A stretch of DNA of 64,000 nucleotides from NCBI GenBank assembly GCA_963798275.1, contig CAWCTB010000024.1, forward strand, positions 1 through 64,000. Direction: 5' to 3'. Shown piece after piece: positions 45,297 through 55,399 of this stretch (within the stretch, counting starts at the first letter, position 1; each line of letters opens with the position of its first letter). The notes beneath the pieces are model-generated. The model was not told where the DNA came from, made no database searches, and saw only the letters and a program-made list of their open reading frames with translations. This stretch comes from CAWCTB01 sp963798275. Lineage in GTDB: Bacteria > Acidobacteriota > Terriglobia > Terriglobales > Acidobacteriaceae. The position numbers were made by a program, and so were the translations under genes.

Positions 45297-47186
45297 ATGT
45301 GCGGCATCTGCGGACAATATAACTACGGAAGTCTGAAGCCGGTTCAGCGTCGGAACATCGAGGCGATGACCAGAACCCTCATCCATCGAGGCCCTGATGA
45401 CGAGGGGTACTATGTCGACGGGCCACTTGGATTTGGCTTTCGCAGGCTCTCCATCATCGATCTTGCAGGTGGTCATCAGCCCATGTCCGATCGGGAAGAG
45501 TCCGTGTGGGTGGTTTTCAATGGAGAAATCTATAACTTTCTTGACCTCAAACGGGAACTGGAAGGTTACGGCCACGTTTTCCGCACGAAATCGGACACAG
45601 AGGTAATCGTTCACGGATACAAGCAGTGGGGCGACCAGGTGCTCAACCGTCTCAACGGCATGTTCGGTTTGGCCATCTGGGATGCGGGACAAAGGCGTTT
45701 GGTTCTCGCCCGCGATCCTTTCGGAATCAAGCTCGTCTACTACCGAATTGATGAGGATTGTTTGTATTTCGGCTCGGAGATTCGCGCTGTTCGTGCAGCG
45801 ATGCCGGGCGAAGCCGAGATTGATCCTACGTCGTTGAACCTCTTCCTGCGGTATCGCTATACACCCTCCCCTTACACGATACTCAAAGGCGTGCGGAAAC
45901 TAGCCCCGGGAACCAAGCTCGTAGTCCAAGACGACTTCCACCAGCTTAGTCGGTGGTACAGATTCAAGCCTAGTGCTTTTGCGCCGCCAAAATCGCCGGG
46001 CGAAGCTAGGGAAGAATTGCTGGCCCTTTACAAACAGGCGGTCCGGCGGCAACTCATCAGCGATGTGCCGGTTGGCTTGCTTTTGAGCGGCGGCGTCGAT
46101 TCCGGGCTTCTGCTTGCCTTGATGAATCTCAACGGGCGTAGTTGGCCGACCTACACGGTAGGATACGGCTCAGCCTTCGAGGATGATGAATTGGCGGACG
46201 CCGCGGAAACCGCCCGCATACTCGAATCGAAGCATACAACCGTCATGATTACCAGAGCGACCTTCGAGGAGGCGCTTCCAAGGATCGTTGCGTCTTTGGA
46301 AGAACCGATCGCGACTTCCTCGATTGTGCCGATGTACTTCGTCTGTGAACAGGCACGGCGCGACGTGAAAGTTGCTCTCGTCGGCCAAGGTCCAGACGAG
46401 TTGTTCGGTGGGTATCGTCGCCATCTGGGTGTCCGCTATGGCGTGCTTTGGTCACAAATACCAAAGCCGATCCGCAACATGATCTCCACGGGAGTCAACG
46501 CTCTTCCGAGAAACGAGATGCTGAAGCGAGGAGTTTATTCGCTGGCGATCTCGGATCGTATGCGCCGATATGAACACGTTTTTTCACTGCTGCCCGGCGA
46601 GCAGGTGGATGGGCTGTTCCAGGACGGTTTACTTCGCGCTGATGCGGGAGAAACGATATTAGAGTGCTGGGCGAATCTTGCAGATCTCATGACCGGAACC
46701 GATGAGCTTGGTGGGCTCCAGTTCCTTGAAGTACGGTCCAGTTTGCCTGACGAGCTGCTCATGTACGCGGACAAACTTTCCATGGCCCACAGTCTTGAGC
46801 TACGTGTACCTTATCTGGATAAAGAGATCGTCGAATATGTAGAACGGCTGCCGGCCAATTTGAAAGTGAGAAATGGCTCACGCAAGTGGCTGCACCGGCA
46901 GGTATGCTGCCGCTATCTACCAGAGTCGATTTTGCGACGACCGAAACGTGGGTTTGCCGTCAATGTCGTGGATAGCTGGTTCCGAAACGCCATCAATAAC
47001 AGAATGAATGAGTCTCTTCTGGACGGAAGCTCGGCAATATACCAGTACCTGCGTCCGAACGCAGTACGTCAACTCTTTGCACAGCACGTTTCGAGACGCA
47101 ATGACAACCATAAGATCCTGTTCAGCCTCGTCGTCCTTGAGCAATGGTTGCGGGTCAACGCCGGCCCGGTAACTGCGGTTGCATAA
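45297..47186 (+). CDS. AsnB-type glutamine amidotransferase (asparagine synthase family)
   Basis: A 629-residue enzyme. MCGICGQYNYG supplies the N-terminal nucleophile Cys2 of the glutaminase, with LIHRGPDDEG, FNGEIYNF and SDTEVI completing that site. The synthetase domain has the PP-loop LLSGGVDSGLLLAL and VGQGPDELFGGY. Length and all key motifs are normal. In polysaccharide clusters this family is thought to amidate uronic acids or other glycan carboxylates using glutamine and ATP rather than to make asparagine. Here it follows a UDP-diacetamido-uronic-acid-like gene set, which supports that reading. It is flanked closely by the toroid protein (9 bases) and the deacetylase-like protein. Confidence 0.92.
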   Translation: MCGICGQYNYGSLKPVQRRNIEAMTRTLIHRGPDDEGYYVDGPLGFGFRRLSIIDLAGGHQPMSDREESVWVVFNGEIYNFLDLKRELEGYGHVFRTKSDTEVIVHGYKQWGDQVLNRLNGMFGLAIWDAGQRRLVLARDPFGIKLVYYRIDEDCLYFGSEIRAVRAAMPGEAEIDPTSLNLFLRYRYTPSPYTILKGVRKLAPGTKLVVQDDFHQLSRWYRFKPSAFAPPKSPGEAREELLALYKQAVRRQLISDVPVGLLLSGGVDSGLLLALMNLNGRSWPTYTVGYGSAFEDDELADAAETARILESKHTTVMITRATFEEALPRIVASLEEPIATSSIVPMYFVCEQARRDVKVALVGQGPDELFGGYRRHLGVRYGVLWSQIPKPIRNMISTGVNALPRNEMLKRGVYSLAISDRMRRYEHVFSLLPGEQVDGLFQDGLLRADAGETILECWANLADLMTGTDELGGLQFLEVRSSLPDELLMYADKLSMAHSLELRVPYLDKEIVEYVERLPANLKVRNGSRKWLHRQVCCRYLPESILRRPKRGFAVNVVDSWFRNAINNRMNESLLDGSSAIYQYLRPNAVRQLFAQHVSRRNDNHKILFSLVVLEQWLRVNAGPVTAVA

Positions 47187-47199
47187 ACTTCGTCTGACT

Positions 47200-48837
47200 A
47201 TGATCGGGGTCATTGCCAATGCCGCAGAGCACGATGTTGCTGGAGAGTTCTTCGAGTTGTTCAAGACCCCGTGGGAGTTTTATCGCGACGCTGAAAGATA
47301 CGACGTCGTGCTTTGCAGCGGAGACGTGCAGTACGATGGAAATGCAAAACTGGTCCTAGTGTACGCGGGCAGTCGCATATGTCTTGACGATCAACGGAGA
47401 ATCGCAACCGGTCAGCAGCGAAGTCACAGGTGCATGCTTTCATTTCGAGGAAGTCTTATCCCGATCTATGGACACACGATTACTCTTCGCAAAGACGGCG
47501 ATTTTCTTGTGGACGAAGATTCGCAGGAATCGGTTGCGCACTTGGCCCACGTGGAAGAAGGGACACTCTGCCGGATCGGTTACGACCTTTTTGCCGAAAT
47601 TCAAACGTTGCTGAGCATCGGTCAGCCCCCTGCAAACGCTGCCACACCGGCATTGGATCTGCACATTGCGCTGCTGAGAGAGCTCATCATCGGATGCGGC
47701 ATTTCCCTGTTCGAAGTTCCGCCCGTTCCGGCTGGATATAAATTCATTGTTTGTCTGACCCATGACGTCGATCACTCGTCCATCCGTCGGCACAAATGGG
47801 ACCATACAATCATAGGATTCCTGTATCGTGCGACCTTTGGTTCGCTGCGCAACTTCCTGCGCAGCCGAATCTCTTGGCGAGACCTGCTTACCAACTGTGC
47901 CGCGGCGGTAAAGTTGCCCTTCGTGCACCTGGGCATGGCAAAGGACTTCTGGTGCGATTTTGCCGAACGGTATCTGGAGATCGAGGAGGGAATCCCTTCT
48001 ACGTTCTTTGTGATTCCCTTCAAAGGCCGAGCGGGCAAGCATGTCGATCGCCGGCAAGCTAAGTTCCGCTCCGCCAAGTACGGCGCCTGCGATGTTGCCG
48101 ATTCCGTGCGGAAGCTACTCGCTGCGGGTTGCGAAGTTGGCCTTCACGGTGTCGATGCCTGGCTCGATGGCGCTGCAGCACAAGAGGAACTCGCGGAGAT
48201 CCGCCGCCTGACCGGAGCCAGCGGGATTGGCGTGCGAATGCACTGGCTGTGCTATGACCAGCAATCTCCTTCCGCTCTGGAAGCGGCCGGGGCGGCTTAC
48301 GATTCAACCGTCGGCTACAACGAGACCGTGGGATATCGGGCCGGAACGATGCAGGCCTACAAGCCTCTGGGGGCAAGTACCCTTCTCGAGTTGCCGCTGC
48401 ATGTGATGGACACGGCATTGTTCTATCCCGCTTATCTCGGGCTCTCGTCAAGGCAGGCGGAAGCCTACCTGCGGAGAATGACGGACGATGCGGTTCGGTT
48501 TGGGGGCTGCCTGACGATCAACTGGCACGACCGCAGCATAGCTCCAGAGAGGCTGTGGGGCGCAACGTATCGACATCTTGTTCGGGATCTGAGGAGGCGG
48601 GGCGCCTGGTTTGCAACGGCCGGGCAAGCTGTTTCCTGGTTTCGAAAACGTCGCGCGGCAGTGTTCGAAGCGGATTGCGAGAAGCCGGGGAAGGTAGGTG
48701 TCAACGTCAGGGGTTCTCTCAGTGAGAGCCTGCCCGGTTTGCGCTTGCGAATCCGTCAGCATAAGTCATGGGATGCCAGCTGCAGCATTTCAGAGGAACC
48801 TGTTGGCACAGCCCTGGATGACAGTGTCGACGCCTAA
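47200..48837 (+). CDS. Polysaccharide-deacetylase-like protein
   Basis: A protein of about 545 residues. An N-terminal domain (to about residue 175) is unassigned. A NodB-fold region follows with FIVCLTHDVDHSSIRRHKWD (metal-binding D..H), a central IPSTFFVIPFKGRAG, the second His in CEVGLHGVDAW, and CLTINWHDRSIAPERLW near the end. These match the polysaccharide-deacetylase superfamily, with an insertion after the first motif. A role in removing acetyl groups from the exported glycan is likely but not shown. ATG 47200 (MIGVIANAAEHDVAGEFFEL) is preferred over the upstream TTG that overlaps the AsnB stop. No signal peptide is evident, so it may be cytosolic. Confidence 0.8.
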   Translation: MIGVIANAAEHDVAGEFFELFKTPWEFYRDAERYDVVLCSGDVQYDGNAKLVLVYAGSRICLDDQRRIATGQQRSHRCMLSFRGSLIPIYGHTITLRKDGDFLVDEDSQESVAHLAHVEEGTLCRIGYDLFAEIQTLLSIGQPPANAATPALDLHIALLRELIIGCGISLFEVPPVPAGYKFIVCLTHDVDHSSIRRHKWDHTIIGFLYRATFGSLRNFLRSRISWRDLLTNCAAAVKLPFVHLGMAKDFWCDFAERYLEIEEGIPSTFFVIPFKGRAGKHVDRRQAKFRSAKYGACDVADSVRKLLAAGCEVGLHGVDAWLDGAAAQEELAEIRRLTGASGIGVRMHWLCYDQQSPSALEAAGAAYDSTVGYNETVGYRAGTMQAYKPLGASTLLELPLHVMDTALFYPAYLGLSSRQAEAYLRRMTDDAVRFGGCLTINWHDRSIAPERLWGATYRHLVRDLRRRGAWFATAGQAVSWFRKRRAAVFEADCEKPGKVGVNVRGSLSESLPGLRLRIRQHKSWDASCSISEEPVGTALDDSVDA

Positions 48838-48857
48838 GTCTCTGGCAGGGTCAGCTG

Positions 48858-49974
48858 ATGAATACCCAAGACATCCACATTACAAACAAGAACAACGCAT
48901 CGACGGAGATCTGTTCATCGAAATCCGAGGCGTCCAACTCTTTCATCATCGTCCCGGAGGATCGCATCTTGATCACAGGGGCTGCCGGTTTCATCGGATC
49001 GCGCGTCGTAAAGGAATTGCTCGCTCGCGGGTTTCGTAACTTACTCTGTCTCGCTCGGCCCTCCAGTAACCTGGCGGGGCTCGAGGCCATTGTCAAGACG
49101 CGGCCCGCGGGAACTCAAGTCGAGATTCTGAAGGGAAACCTGCTATCGCCCGCGGATTGCGAAGCGGCGTGCAAAGATGTCGCAGTCATCTACCATCTGG
49201 CAGCTGGGACCGGCGGAAAGTCCTTCCCTGATGCGTTCATGAATTCTGTGGTCACCACACGCAACCTGCTGGACGCGAGTGTACGGCAATCTTCTCTGCA
49301 GACGATTGGTTCTCGTTAGCTCGTTCTGCCGTTTACTCCAACCGGCAGAAGTCACGGACCCTGATGAATCGTGCTTCCATTGAAGATCATCCCGAGCTCC
49401 GTGACGCATACTGCTACGCCAAGGTGAAGCAGGAGGAATTCGTCGAGGCAGTACGGGAAGATTGCGGCGGTCACTACGTCGTGGTCCGACCTGGTGCGTT
49501 TACGGTGCTGGCCGAGATGGCATTAATGGTCGAATTGGTCTAGGGACTTTCGGGTTGTTTCTCCACTTGGGTGGGTCCAACAAGGTCCCATTCACGTACG
49601 TTGATAATTGTGCATCGCGCCATTGTCCTTGCTGGCATCGTGAAAGGACATTGATGGTGAAGTGTTCAATGTAGCGACGATGATCTCCCTCCGAGTCGCC
49701 AGTTCCTAACGGAGTATAAGCGCCACGTGAAGGACTTCCCGTCCGTCTTTGTGCCCCATGCTCTGGGCTATGGTTTGTGTTACCTGTGGGAGAAATATTC
49801 GCAGTGCTCTGGCGGACAATTGCCACCGGCTTTCAACCGAAGCCATTGGTATGCACTCTGGCGGCCGACTCATTACAGCAATGCTCATCTAAAACGGATG
49901 CTGGGTTGGACACCACGGGTTTCAACCACAGAAGCACTGCAGCGTTACTTCACAGCCGTCGACAGGGAAGGCTT
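48858..49974 (+). pseudogene. NAD-dependent epimerase/dehydratase, multiple frameshifts
   Basis: The start frame reads ILITGAAGFIGSRVVKELLA (Rossmann GxxGxxG) and VAVIYHLAAGTGG. After a shift near 49300 the middle part is LVSSFAVYSN and DAYCYAKVKQEEFVEAVRED (YxxxK catalytic motif), then VVVRPGAFTV. Further shifts near 49510 and 49640 lead through VPFTYVDNCA to the C-terminal part HSNAHLKRMLGW-type sequence (YSNAHLKRMLGWTPRVSTTE). The extended-SDR family is clear; the sugar substrate is not. The end is placed just before the ATG of the next gene at 49975. Confidence 0.75.
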
Positions 49975-51122
49975 ATGCTTGGATCGGTATTGTGGGGTGC
50001 GGCAAGATCGCCGACGCCCATGTTGCGCAGATAGAGCGGTTGCAGGCTGTGAGATCGTTGGAGTTTGCGACCGCGAACCGCTAATGGCCGAACAACTCTG
50101 CGACAGGTTTGCTGTAGGCGGTTGTTACAGTGACGTCGCACAACTCTTGGAGCATGCCCGTCCTGAGGTCGTTCACATTACCACACCTCCAGAGAGTCAC
50201 TTCGGACTTGCGAGATTATGCCTAGAACATGATCGTCACGTCTATGTCGAGAAGCCCTTTACGCTCTATGCACACGGAGGCCGAGCGACTCATGGACTTG
50301 GCCGAGAGCAAAGGGCGTGAAGTTAACAGCGGGCACAACGATCAATTCACCCATGTAGCACGCCGTATGCGATCGCTGATTGCGACGGTTATCTTGGCTA
50401 GGAATCGTTCACATGGAAAGCTACTACGGATATGATCTCGGAGACGCTAGCTACGCGCGTGCCTTGCTGGGGACGCGAGCATTGGGCGCGACGACTTGCC
50501 GGGCAAATTGCTGCACAACATTATCAGCCATGGCGTGGCCCGAATTGCCGAGTTCCTGACCAGCGACGATCCCTGTGTGACTCGCGTGGGTTTGCAGCCC
50601 GCTTCTGAAAGGCATTGGCGAGAGTGACATCGTCGATGAGCTGCGAGTCATGATCTCCGAGGAATCCGGAGCGAACCACGGCTTACTTCACCTTTTCCTC
50701 CCAGATGAGACCCTCAATGCACGAGTTTCGCATTTATGGGCGACAGGAACGGCCTTGTCCTTGACCAGGATCACGAAGTCTTAATTCAGCTCCGCGTCGG
50801 GAAGTTCAAGAGTTACGCAGACAAATTCATCCCCCCTGTGCTGCTTGCGAAACAGTATCTCGGGAACGTGGCCACGAATATGCGGTTGTTTCTAGGCAGA
50901 GACTTCCATATGGATGCCGGCATGAGGTATCTAATCGAATCCTTCTACCGCTCGATCCGCGAGGATACGGCCGTGCCGATTCCTTATCGAGAAATCCTGC
51001 TCACGGCCAGAATCATGGATGCCATCTTTGATCAGATCGGCGCAGGCGGCTCACAGCGTCATCCGGCTTTCCAGGCATCGCCAGCCACATTCGAGATGGT
51101 TGCGCCGCGTATGGACGGGTAA
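49975..51122 (+). pseudogene. Second Gfo/Idh/MocA oxidoreductase, multiple frameshifts
   Basis: Just after ATG 49975 one frame gives IGIVGCGKIADAHVAQIERL, another continues GCEIVGVCDREPLMAEQLCD up to VYVEKPFTLYA (EKP motif). Shifts near 50270, 50400 and 50590 lead through LMDLAESKGREVNSGHNDQF and HMESYYGYDLGDASYARA to SDIVDELRVMISEESGANHG, and the last frame (from 50736) covers VLDQDHEVLIQLRVGKFKSY to the stop at 51122. It is a full-length family member apart from the breaks. A sugar dehydrogenase role parallels the epimerase just upstream. Confidence 0.72.
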
Positions 51123-51248
51123 CGACGTGCGCCGGCAAAAGGCGTCGCGCGAGGCGACAATAGGGGGAAGCGGATGCGTCACTCCGCGCTGGCGTTCCCC
51201 TAAGCGCCAAAAATCAATGGACAGATCCACGACAAGCGAATTTCTAAC

Positions 51249-52664
51249 ATGCCTCCTTCGTTAGCGCTCTTTCTTTGGCTCATCCTTCTGGTCGCGTTGC
51301 TGTGGTTCGATCCCGCCAAGGAGCCGAAAAGCTCATGGGCCTTGTGGGTGCCGGTGATCTGGATGTTCATTGTTGCAACTCGCCTGCCGTCGCAGTGGAT
51401 TGGGGGTGAGATCGGGATTTCAGCTGGAACGCTCGAGGAAGGAAACTCCCTGGACCGCACAGTTTTTTTGCTGTTGATCGCGATGGCGATCGGCATCCTA
51501 ATAGCGCGGTCTTTCCGATGGGGCAAATTCTTCTCTCAAAATCTCGCCCTGACGACATTCCTTTGCTTCGCCCTGGCGAGTGTCTTATGGTCTGACTTTC
51601 CCTTCATTGCATTCAAGCGGTGGTTTCGCGACCTCGGCCACTGTTTGGCGGTTTTGGTGGTCTTGTCCGATCCGCACCCAATGGATACCGTTCGCACTCT
51701 ACTTCGGCGTCTTGGCTATCTACTGATTCCCCTTTCGCTTTTGCTGATCAGATATTATCCGACAATCGGCATGCAGTATAACTACTGGACAGGTGCGGCG
51801 ATGTTCGTAGGGCCTACGACGGGCAAGAATGGTCTCGGCGACATATGCCTGGTAAGCGGGCTCTTCTTCTTCTGGGACACGGTTGCGCTCTGGGCCGGCC
51901 GCAAGCAGTCTAGGACGAGACGAATCATACTCGTTAACCTGGCGTTTCTCGCGATGACGCTCTACCTGCTGCACAGGGCCGATAGCCAGACGTCGAAGCT
52001 CTGCCTGTTGAGCGGTTGCCTGGTGATTCTGGCAGCTCATAGCAAGACCTTTCAGCGGAATCCCCGCCGTCTGACGATTGCGATTCCTGCATTGATCTGC
52101 CTCAATCTCGTTCTAGCCTTCGGTTTTGGGGTAGATATAAAGGGTCTGGTGGCCGAGGCCGTGGGGAGAAACCCAAATCTCACTGACAGGACGTTAATTT
52201 GGAAGATTCTTCTCAATACGCACACCAATCCTCTGATTGGCACTGGGTATGAGAGTTTCTGGCTGGGTCCCAGGCTGGACTGGCTCTGGCACCAGAAAGA
52301 AACGTCCGGACTGAACGAGGCGCATGACGGCTATCTTGAAGTTTATCTAAATTTGGGCATCATGGGACTTTCGCTTCTGCTTGCCTCCCTGATATCCAGT
52401 TATCGGACCATCTGCAAAAGACTTACCCCCTTTTCGAGCTTCGCCTCACTGGCTTTGGCGCTGTGGACTGCGGCAGCCTTCTATAACATCACAGAAGCGG
52501 CATTCAAGTATCATTTCATGTGGGTTACGTTCTTGCTTGCAGCCATTGCCGTGCCGGACTACGCTGAGGATCAAGTGAGCGACTCGCCGGCCCTAAACAA
52601 AGCGAGTGTTACGAATGAAGGATACGGCGGCCCTTCTAGAACAGCGGAGATCTATCGGTGGTAA
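51249..52664 (+). CDS. O-antigen ligase/polymerase family membrane protein
   Basis: A 471-residue integral membrane protein with about ten hydrophobic helices, beginning SLALFLWLILLVALLWF. The large periplasmic loop and its flanks carry the O-antigen-ligase-like signature: GRNPNLTDRTLIWKILLNTH, PLIGTGYESFWLG and LNEAHDGYLEVYLNLGIMGL, with the conserved R and H of the Wzy_C family. In a cluster with a separate export and Wzz system, it could polymerise or ligate the repeat unit. The start ATG 51249 lies 126 bases after the broken dehydrogenase. It is intact. Confidence 0.9.
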   Translation: MPPSLALFLWLILLVALLWFDPAKEPKSSWALWVPVIWMFIVATRLPSQWIGGEIGISAGTLEEGNSLDRTVFLLLIAMAIGILIARSFRWGKFFSQNLALTTFLCFALASVLWSDFPFIAFKRWFRDLGHCLAVLVVLSDPHPMDTVRTLLRRLGYLLIPLSLLLIRYYPTIGMQYNYWTGAAMFVGPTTGKNGLGDICLVSGLFFFWDTVALWAGRKQSRTRRIILVNLAFLAMTLYLLHRADSQTSKLCLLSGCLVILAAHSKTFQRNPRRLTIAIPALICLNLVLAFGFGVDIKGLVAEAVGRNPNLTDRTLIWKILLNTHTNPLIGTGYESFWLGPRLDWLWHQKETSGLNEAHDGYLEVYLNLGIMGLSLLLASLISSYRTICKRLTPFSSFASLALALWTAAAFYNITEAAFKYHFMWVTFLLAAIAVPDYAEDQVSDSPALNKASVTNEGYGGPSRTAEIYRW

Positions 52665-52726
52665 TAGTGGGGCGTGACAACTGAGGCGGGAGAATACTGG
52701 TTTTGCAACCCCAAAGTGAAACGCGG

Positions 52727-53581
52727 ATGAGCATGTCAAGGACTCCCCCATCGCTCAAAGCGTCTCTCCGGAGGATGCTCGAGCACATCGGGCTGTACCA
52801 CAGAGTTAAGACTTCGTGGGTCTATGATTTGTACTGGAGTATCGCGGATAAGCGGGTTATTGATGATAGAAAACGTGAGATTGATTTCTACCACAGGCTG
52901 CTCGATGGTTTCCGAAAAGGAGACTTGGTTTTCGACATAGGGGCTAATCACGGTTATAAGAGTGGCATTTTCTTGAAATTGGGGGCCAAGGTCGTATCGG
53001 TCGAACCGGATGAGACAAGTCGAGAAATTCTGAAGCAGAACTTTCTGCGATATCGCCTTGCGAAGAAACCCCTGACCATCGTCGCTAAGGCAATCAGTGA
53101 CAGAAGATCCCTGCAAAGAATGTGGATCGACACTCCCGGTTCCGCGAAGAACACTCTCAGTCAGAAGTGGGCGGAAACATTGAGACACGATACGAACCGG
53201 TTTGGGCACACCCTGAGTTTTGGATATTGGATAGATATTGAGACGGCCACAATCGACGAACTTATGGCCGAACATGGGACACCTTTCTTTATTAAGATTG
53301 ACGTCGAGGGCCATGAGTTGAGCGTGTTGCATGGCATGCGGAGGACCGTCCCATATCTTTCGTTTGAAGTTAATCTACCGGAGTTTAGGCGGGAGGGGGC
53401 CGAGTGCGTCCAGGTACTAAACCAACTAACACAAAATGGCAGGTTTAACTACACGTCAGATTGTCGGGATGGCCTAGTGCTCAAAGAATGGGTTACGGCG
53501 GAAGAGTTTCAGCCAATTCTTAAGTCGTGCACCGATAGCTGTACTGAAGTGTTTTGGAGGTCGCCAACATCCGCCAGGTAG
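52727..53581 (+). CDS. FkbM family methyltransferase
   Basis: A SAM-dependent methyltransferase of about 284 residues. GDLVFDIGANHGYKSGIFLK is the SAM-binding glycine motif, VVSVEPDETSREILKQNFLR the acidic ribose-binding strand, and PFFIKIDVEGHELSVLHGMR the FkbM signature (IDVEGhE), followed by SFEVNLPEFRREGAECVQVL. The family methylates hydroxyl groups of sugars and polyketides, so O-methylation of the exported glycan is likely. An in-frame TTG at 52703 exists, but ATG 52727 is more natural. It is followed by 240 bases without a gene, including a GTGGGC/GCCCAC hairpin (53589-53614) with no T-run. Confidence 0.9.
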   Translation: MSMSRTPPSLKASLRRMLEHIGLYHRVKTSWVYDLYWSIADKRVIDDRKREIDFYHRLLDGFRKGDLVFDIGANHGYKSGIFLKLGAKVVSVEPDETSREILKQNFLRYRLAKKPLTIVAKAISDRRSLQRMWIDTPGSAKNTLSQKWAETLRHDTNRFGHTLSFGYWIDIETATIDELMAEHGTPFFIKIDVEGHELSVLHGMRRTVPYLSFEVNLPEFRREGAECVQVLNQLTQNGRFNYTSDCRDGLVLKEWVTAEEFQPILKSCTDSCTEVFWRSPTSAR

Positions 53582-53823
53582 AGTTCCGGTGGGCTTCCAT
53601 TGTCGTATGCCCACAGCAATCGATCATTCCGATGATCAGTTAGTTAGACGTCTTTATGGCGTTAACACCCAAGGCGGCGTGTGACTGCAACTAAGGAAAA
53701 CGTCGATCAAGTGGGGACGAAGATTCTCGTCCGGTAAAGCTAAATTGATTTTGCACATTTGAGGACGCCCTGAAAGAGTCATATTCTTCAAAACTAGATT
53801 CAATCACACTTCTCATAACAGGA

Positions 53824-55080
53824 TCATTGAGAGATCGCAGTGAGATTCGACGGAGGATCGGGAGGATCCTGGCCCTGCGTCAGCGGGTGTGGATAGGTGT
53901 ACGACGTATAGTACGCTGTCCAGGTATTGGTTGCCGTACATTTGTAAAGAGTATTCTGGTCGGTCGCCCAGTAAGCCTGATAGGTGCTGCACGACGCGGG
54001 AATTGCGCTATAGAGTCCTGTCGATGCGACGTAAACGTCCCGGTTGAGTTGGACCATATTGGGCTGTGGCGGGGCACAGCCGGTTTGATTCAGGTCGAGA
54101 GATGCTGAACCATTACTCCACACATACGCGGGCTCGCATCCTGGCGGTCCTCCCGTAGCACATGATGTGGTATTGCCACCTTGCAACTGGCCTTGGCCGA
54201 CCTGATACAGTGCCGCGTAACCAGAGTCTTCTTCCACCATGATGATATCGGGGAGGTTGGTATTGGAGTACACAACACCCGAACCGGCGCGCAGGCAAAC
54301 GTGTTGCTGATTGTTGAAGTTGTTGTTGTATACCTCCCACCATCGTGCCCCGACCATGCCGGCTGTGCCGTGCTGATCAATCTGCATATTGTTCAGGGTG
54401 TTGTGCCGAAACACCGTTCGGGCACCGTAGTAAGACTGAACTGCCGACGAACCGCCACCGCCAGTGTCGCTGAACGTATTGTCTTCGATGAAAATCATGT
54501 TAGCCCCGCCTGGAGTCACAACGTCAGTCCAGCCATTGTTTCCAGAAGTCCCGAGTATGTGGATCATCTCGTCTGCTCCGTTTCCACAGGAAAAACTGTT
54601 GTGGTCGATCAGACCAGGCCCGTTTTCGTTAACTCCAATAAAGGTAGAAGGACCTCCGGGACTGCCACAGGACAACGTGTTGTGATCCAAGCGAAAAGTA
54701 AGACTTACCGGAGAGGTAGACGTAGCGAAGGAAATCGGATAGCTGCCATTCGTAAATGCGCCATGAAACGTGAAATTAGTTACCTCGGTGTTGTTTGCGG
54801 TTCCTGCCGTCACGCTCAGCCCGCCACCGCTGCCCCATGTCACCGTGCAGCCTCCGCCGTTCAGCGAGATCTGATGGCTGCTGCTGATCGTGACCGTCGT
54901 ATTCCATGTCGCGCTACCGCCCGGAATGGTTACCATATCGCCATTGCTCGTTTGGTTGACCGCCGCCTGCACATCGGAGGTGGAGCAAGAATTCGCGGTA
55001 ACGGTATTGGCCTCGGCCCCGACACCACAAAGAATGCAGGAAAGAAGAACTAGAAGTATTGCCTTTACGGTCCTCGTCAT
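53824..55080 (-). CDS. Secreted right-handed beta-helix protein
   Basis: A 418-residue secreted protein: signal peptide AILLVLLSCILCGVGAEA, then a beta-helix region with repeated short strands and Asn/Ser/Thr ladders (TVTISSSHQISLNGGGCTVT, LTFRLDHNTLSCGSPG, LIDHNSFSCGNGADEMIHIL, VFRHNTLNNMQIDQHG and WEVYNNNFNNQQHVC). This is the pectate-lyase-like fold; the motif HNTL/HNSF recurs as in that fold. About eleven Cys suggest disulfides. The end YTYPHPLTQGQDPPDPPSNL has no sorting signal. It is the only minus-strand gene in the polysaccharide biosynthesis block, so it has its own promoter. It may be a polysaccharide lyase or a binding protein; no catalytic residues can be named. Confidence 0.8.
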   Translation of the reverse strand: MTRTVKAILLVLLSCILCGVGAEANTVTANSCSTSDVQAAVNQTSNGDMVTIPGGSATWNTTVTISSSHQISLNGGGCTVTWGSGGGLSVTAGTANNTEVTNFTFHGAFTNGSYPISFATSTSPVSLTFRLDHNTLSCGSPGGPSTFIGVNENGPGLIDHNSFSCGNGADEMIHILGTSGNNGWTDVVTPGGANMIFIEDNTFSDTGGGGSSAVQSYYGARTVFRHNTLNNMQIDQHGTAGMVGARWWEVYNNNFNNQQHVCLRAGSGVVYSNTNLPDIIMVEEDSGYAALYQVGQGQLQGGNTTSCATGGPPGCEPAYVWSNGSASLDLNQTGCAPPQPNMVQLNRDVYVASTGLYSAIPASCSTYQAYWATDQNTLYKCTATNTWTAYYTSYTYPHPLTQGQDPPDPPSNLTAISQ

Positions 55081-55399
55081 CTGATGTCCCTTCCTAGCCT
55101 ACCCACAGGTCGCGAAGATACATTTTCGGTTCGTTGCATCAACAGAATACGAGCTAGATGCTTACTAAAGCAATCAGTGGAAGCCCTCTCGCGTTACAAA
55201 AGTAACACATAGTAACCAGATCTCTGGTAACGATGGTGTGACCGCTGGTCAATATCGCTGGCAGAGCTCTGTGATCTCTCATCCGGAGAGTGCCCCCGTC
55301 TAGAGGTGCTCTCGTAATCGTCATGATGAGCATTTCAACTGTCGAATCCTCGTTGGCCAAACTACGCTGTGACAGATCTTGGGTGGCCAGATTAAATTG
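55081..55399. other. Divergent promoter region
   Basis: About 320 bases between the divergent beta-helix gene and the next glycosyltransferase. AT-rich and suited to promoters, with an AGAGCTCTGTGATCTCTC-like stretch near 55263. No gene or clear operator seen. Confidence 0.35.

Noticed and set aside
47440..48057. Minus-strand ORF of 205 codons
   Set aside because: Antisense shadow of the deacetylase-like gene, without motifs.
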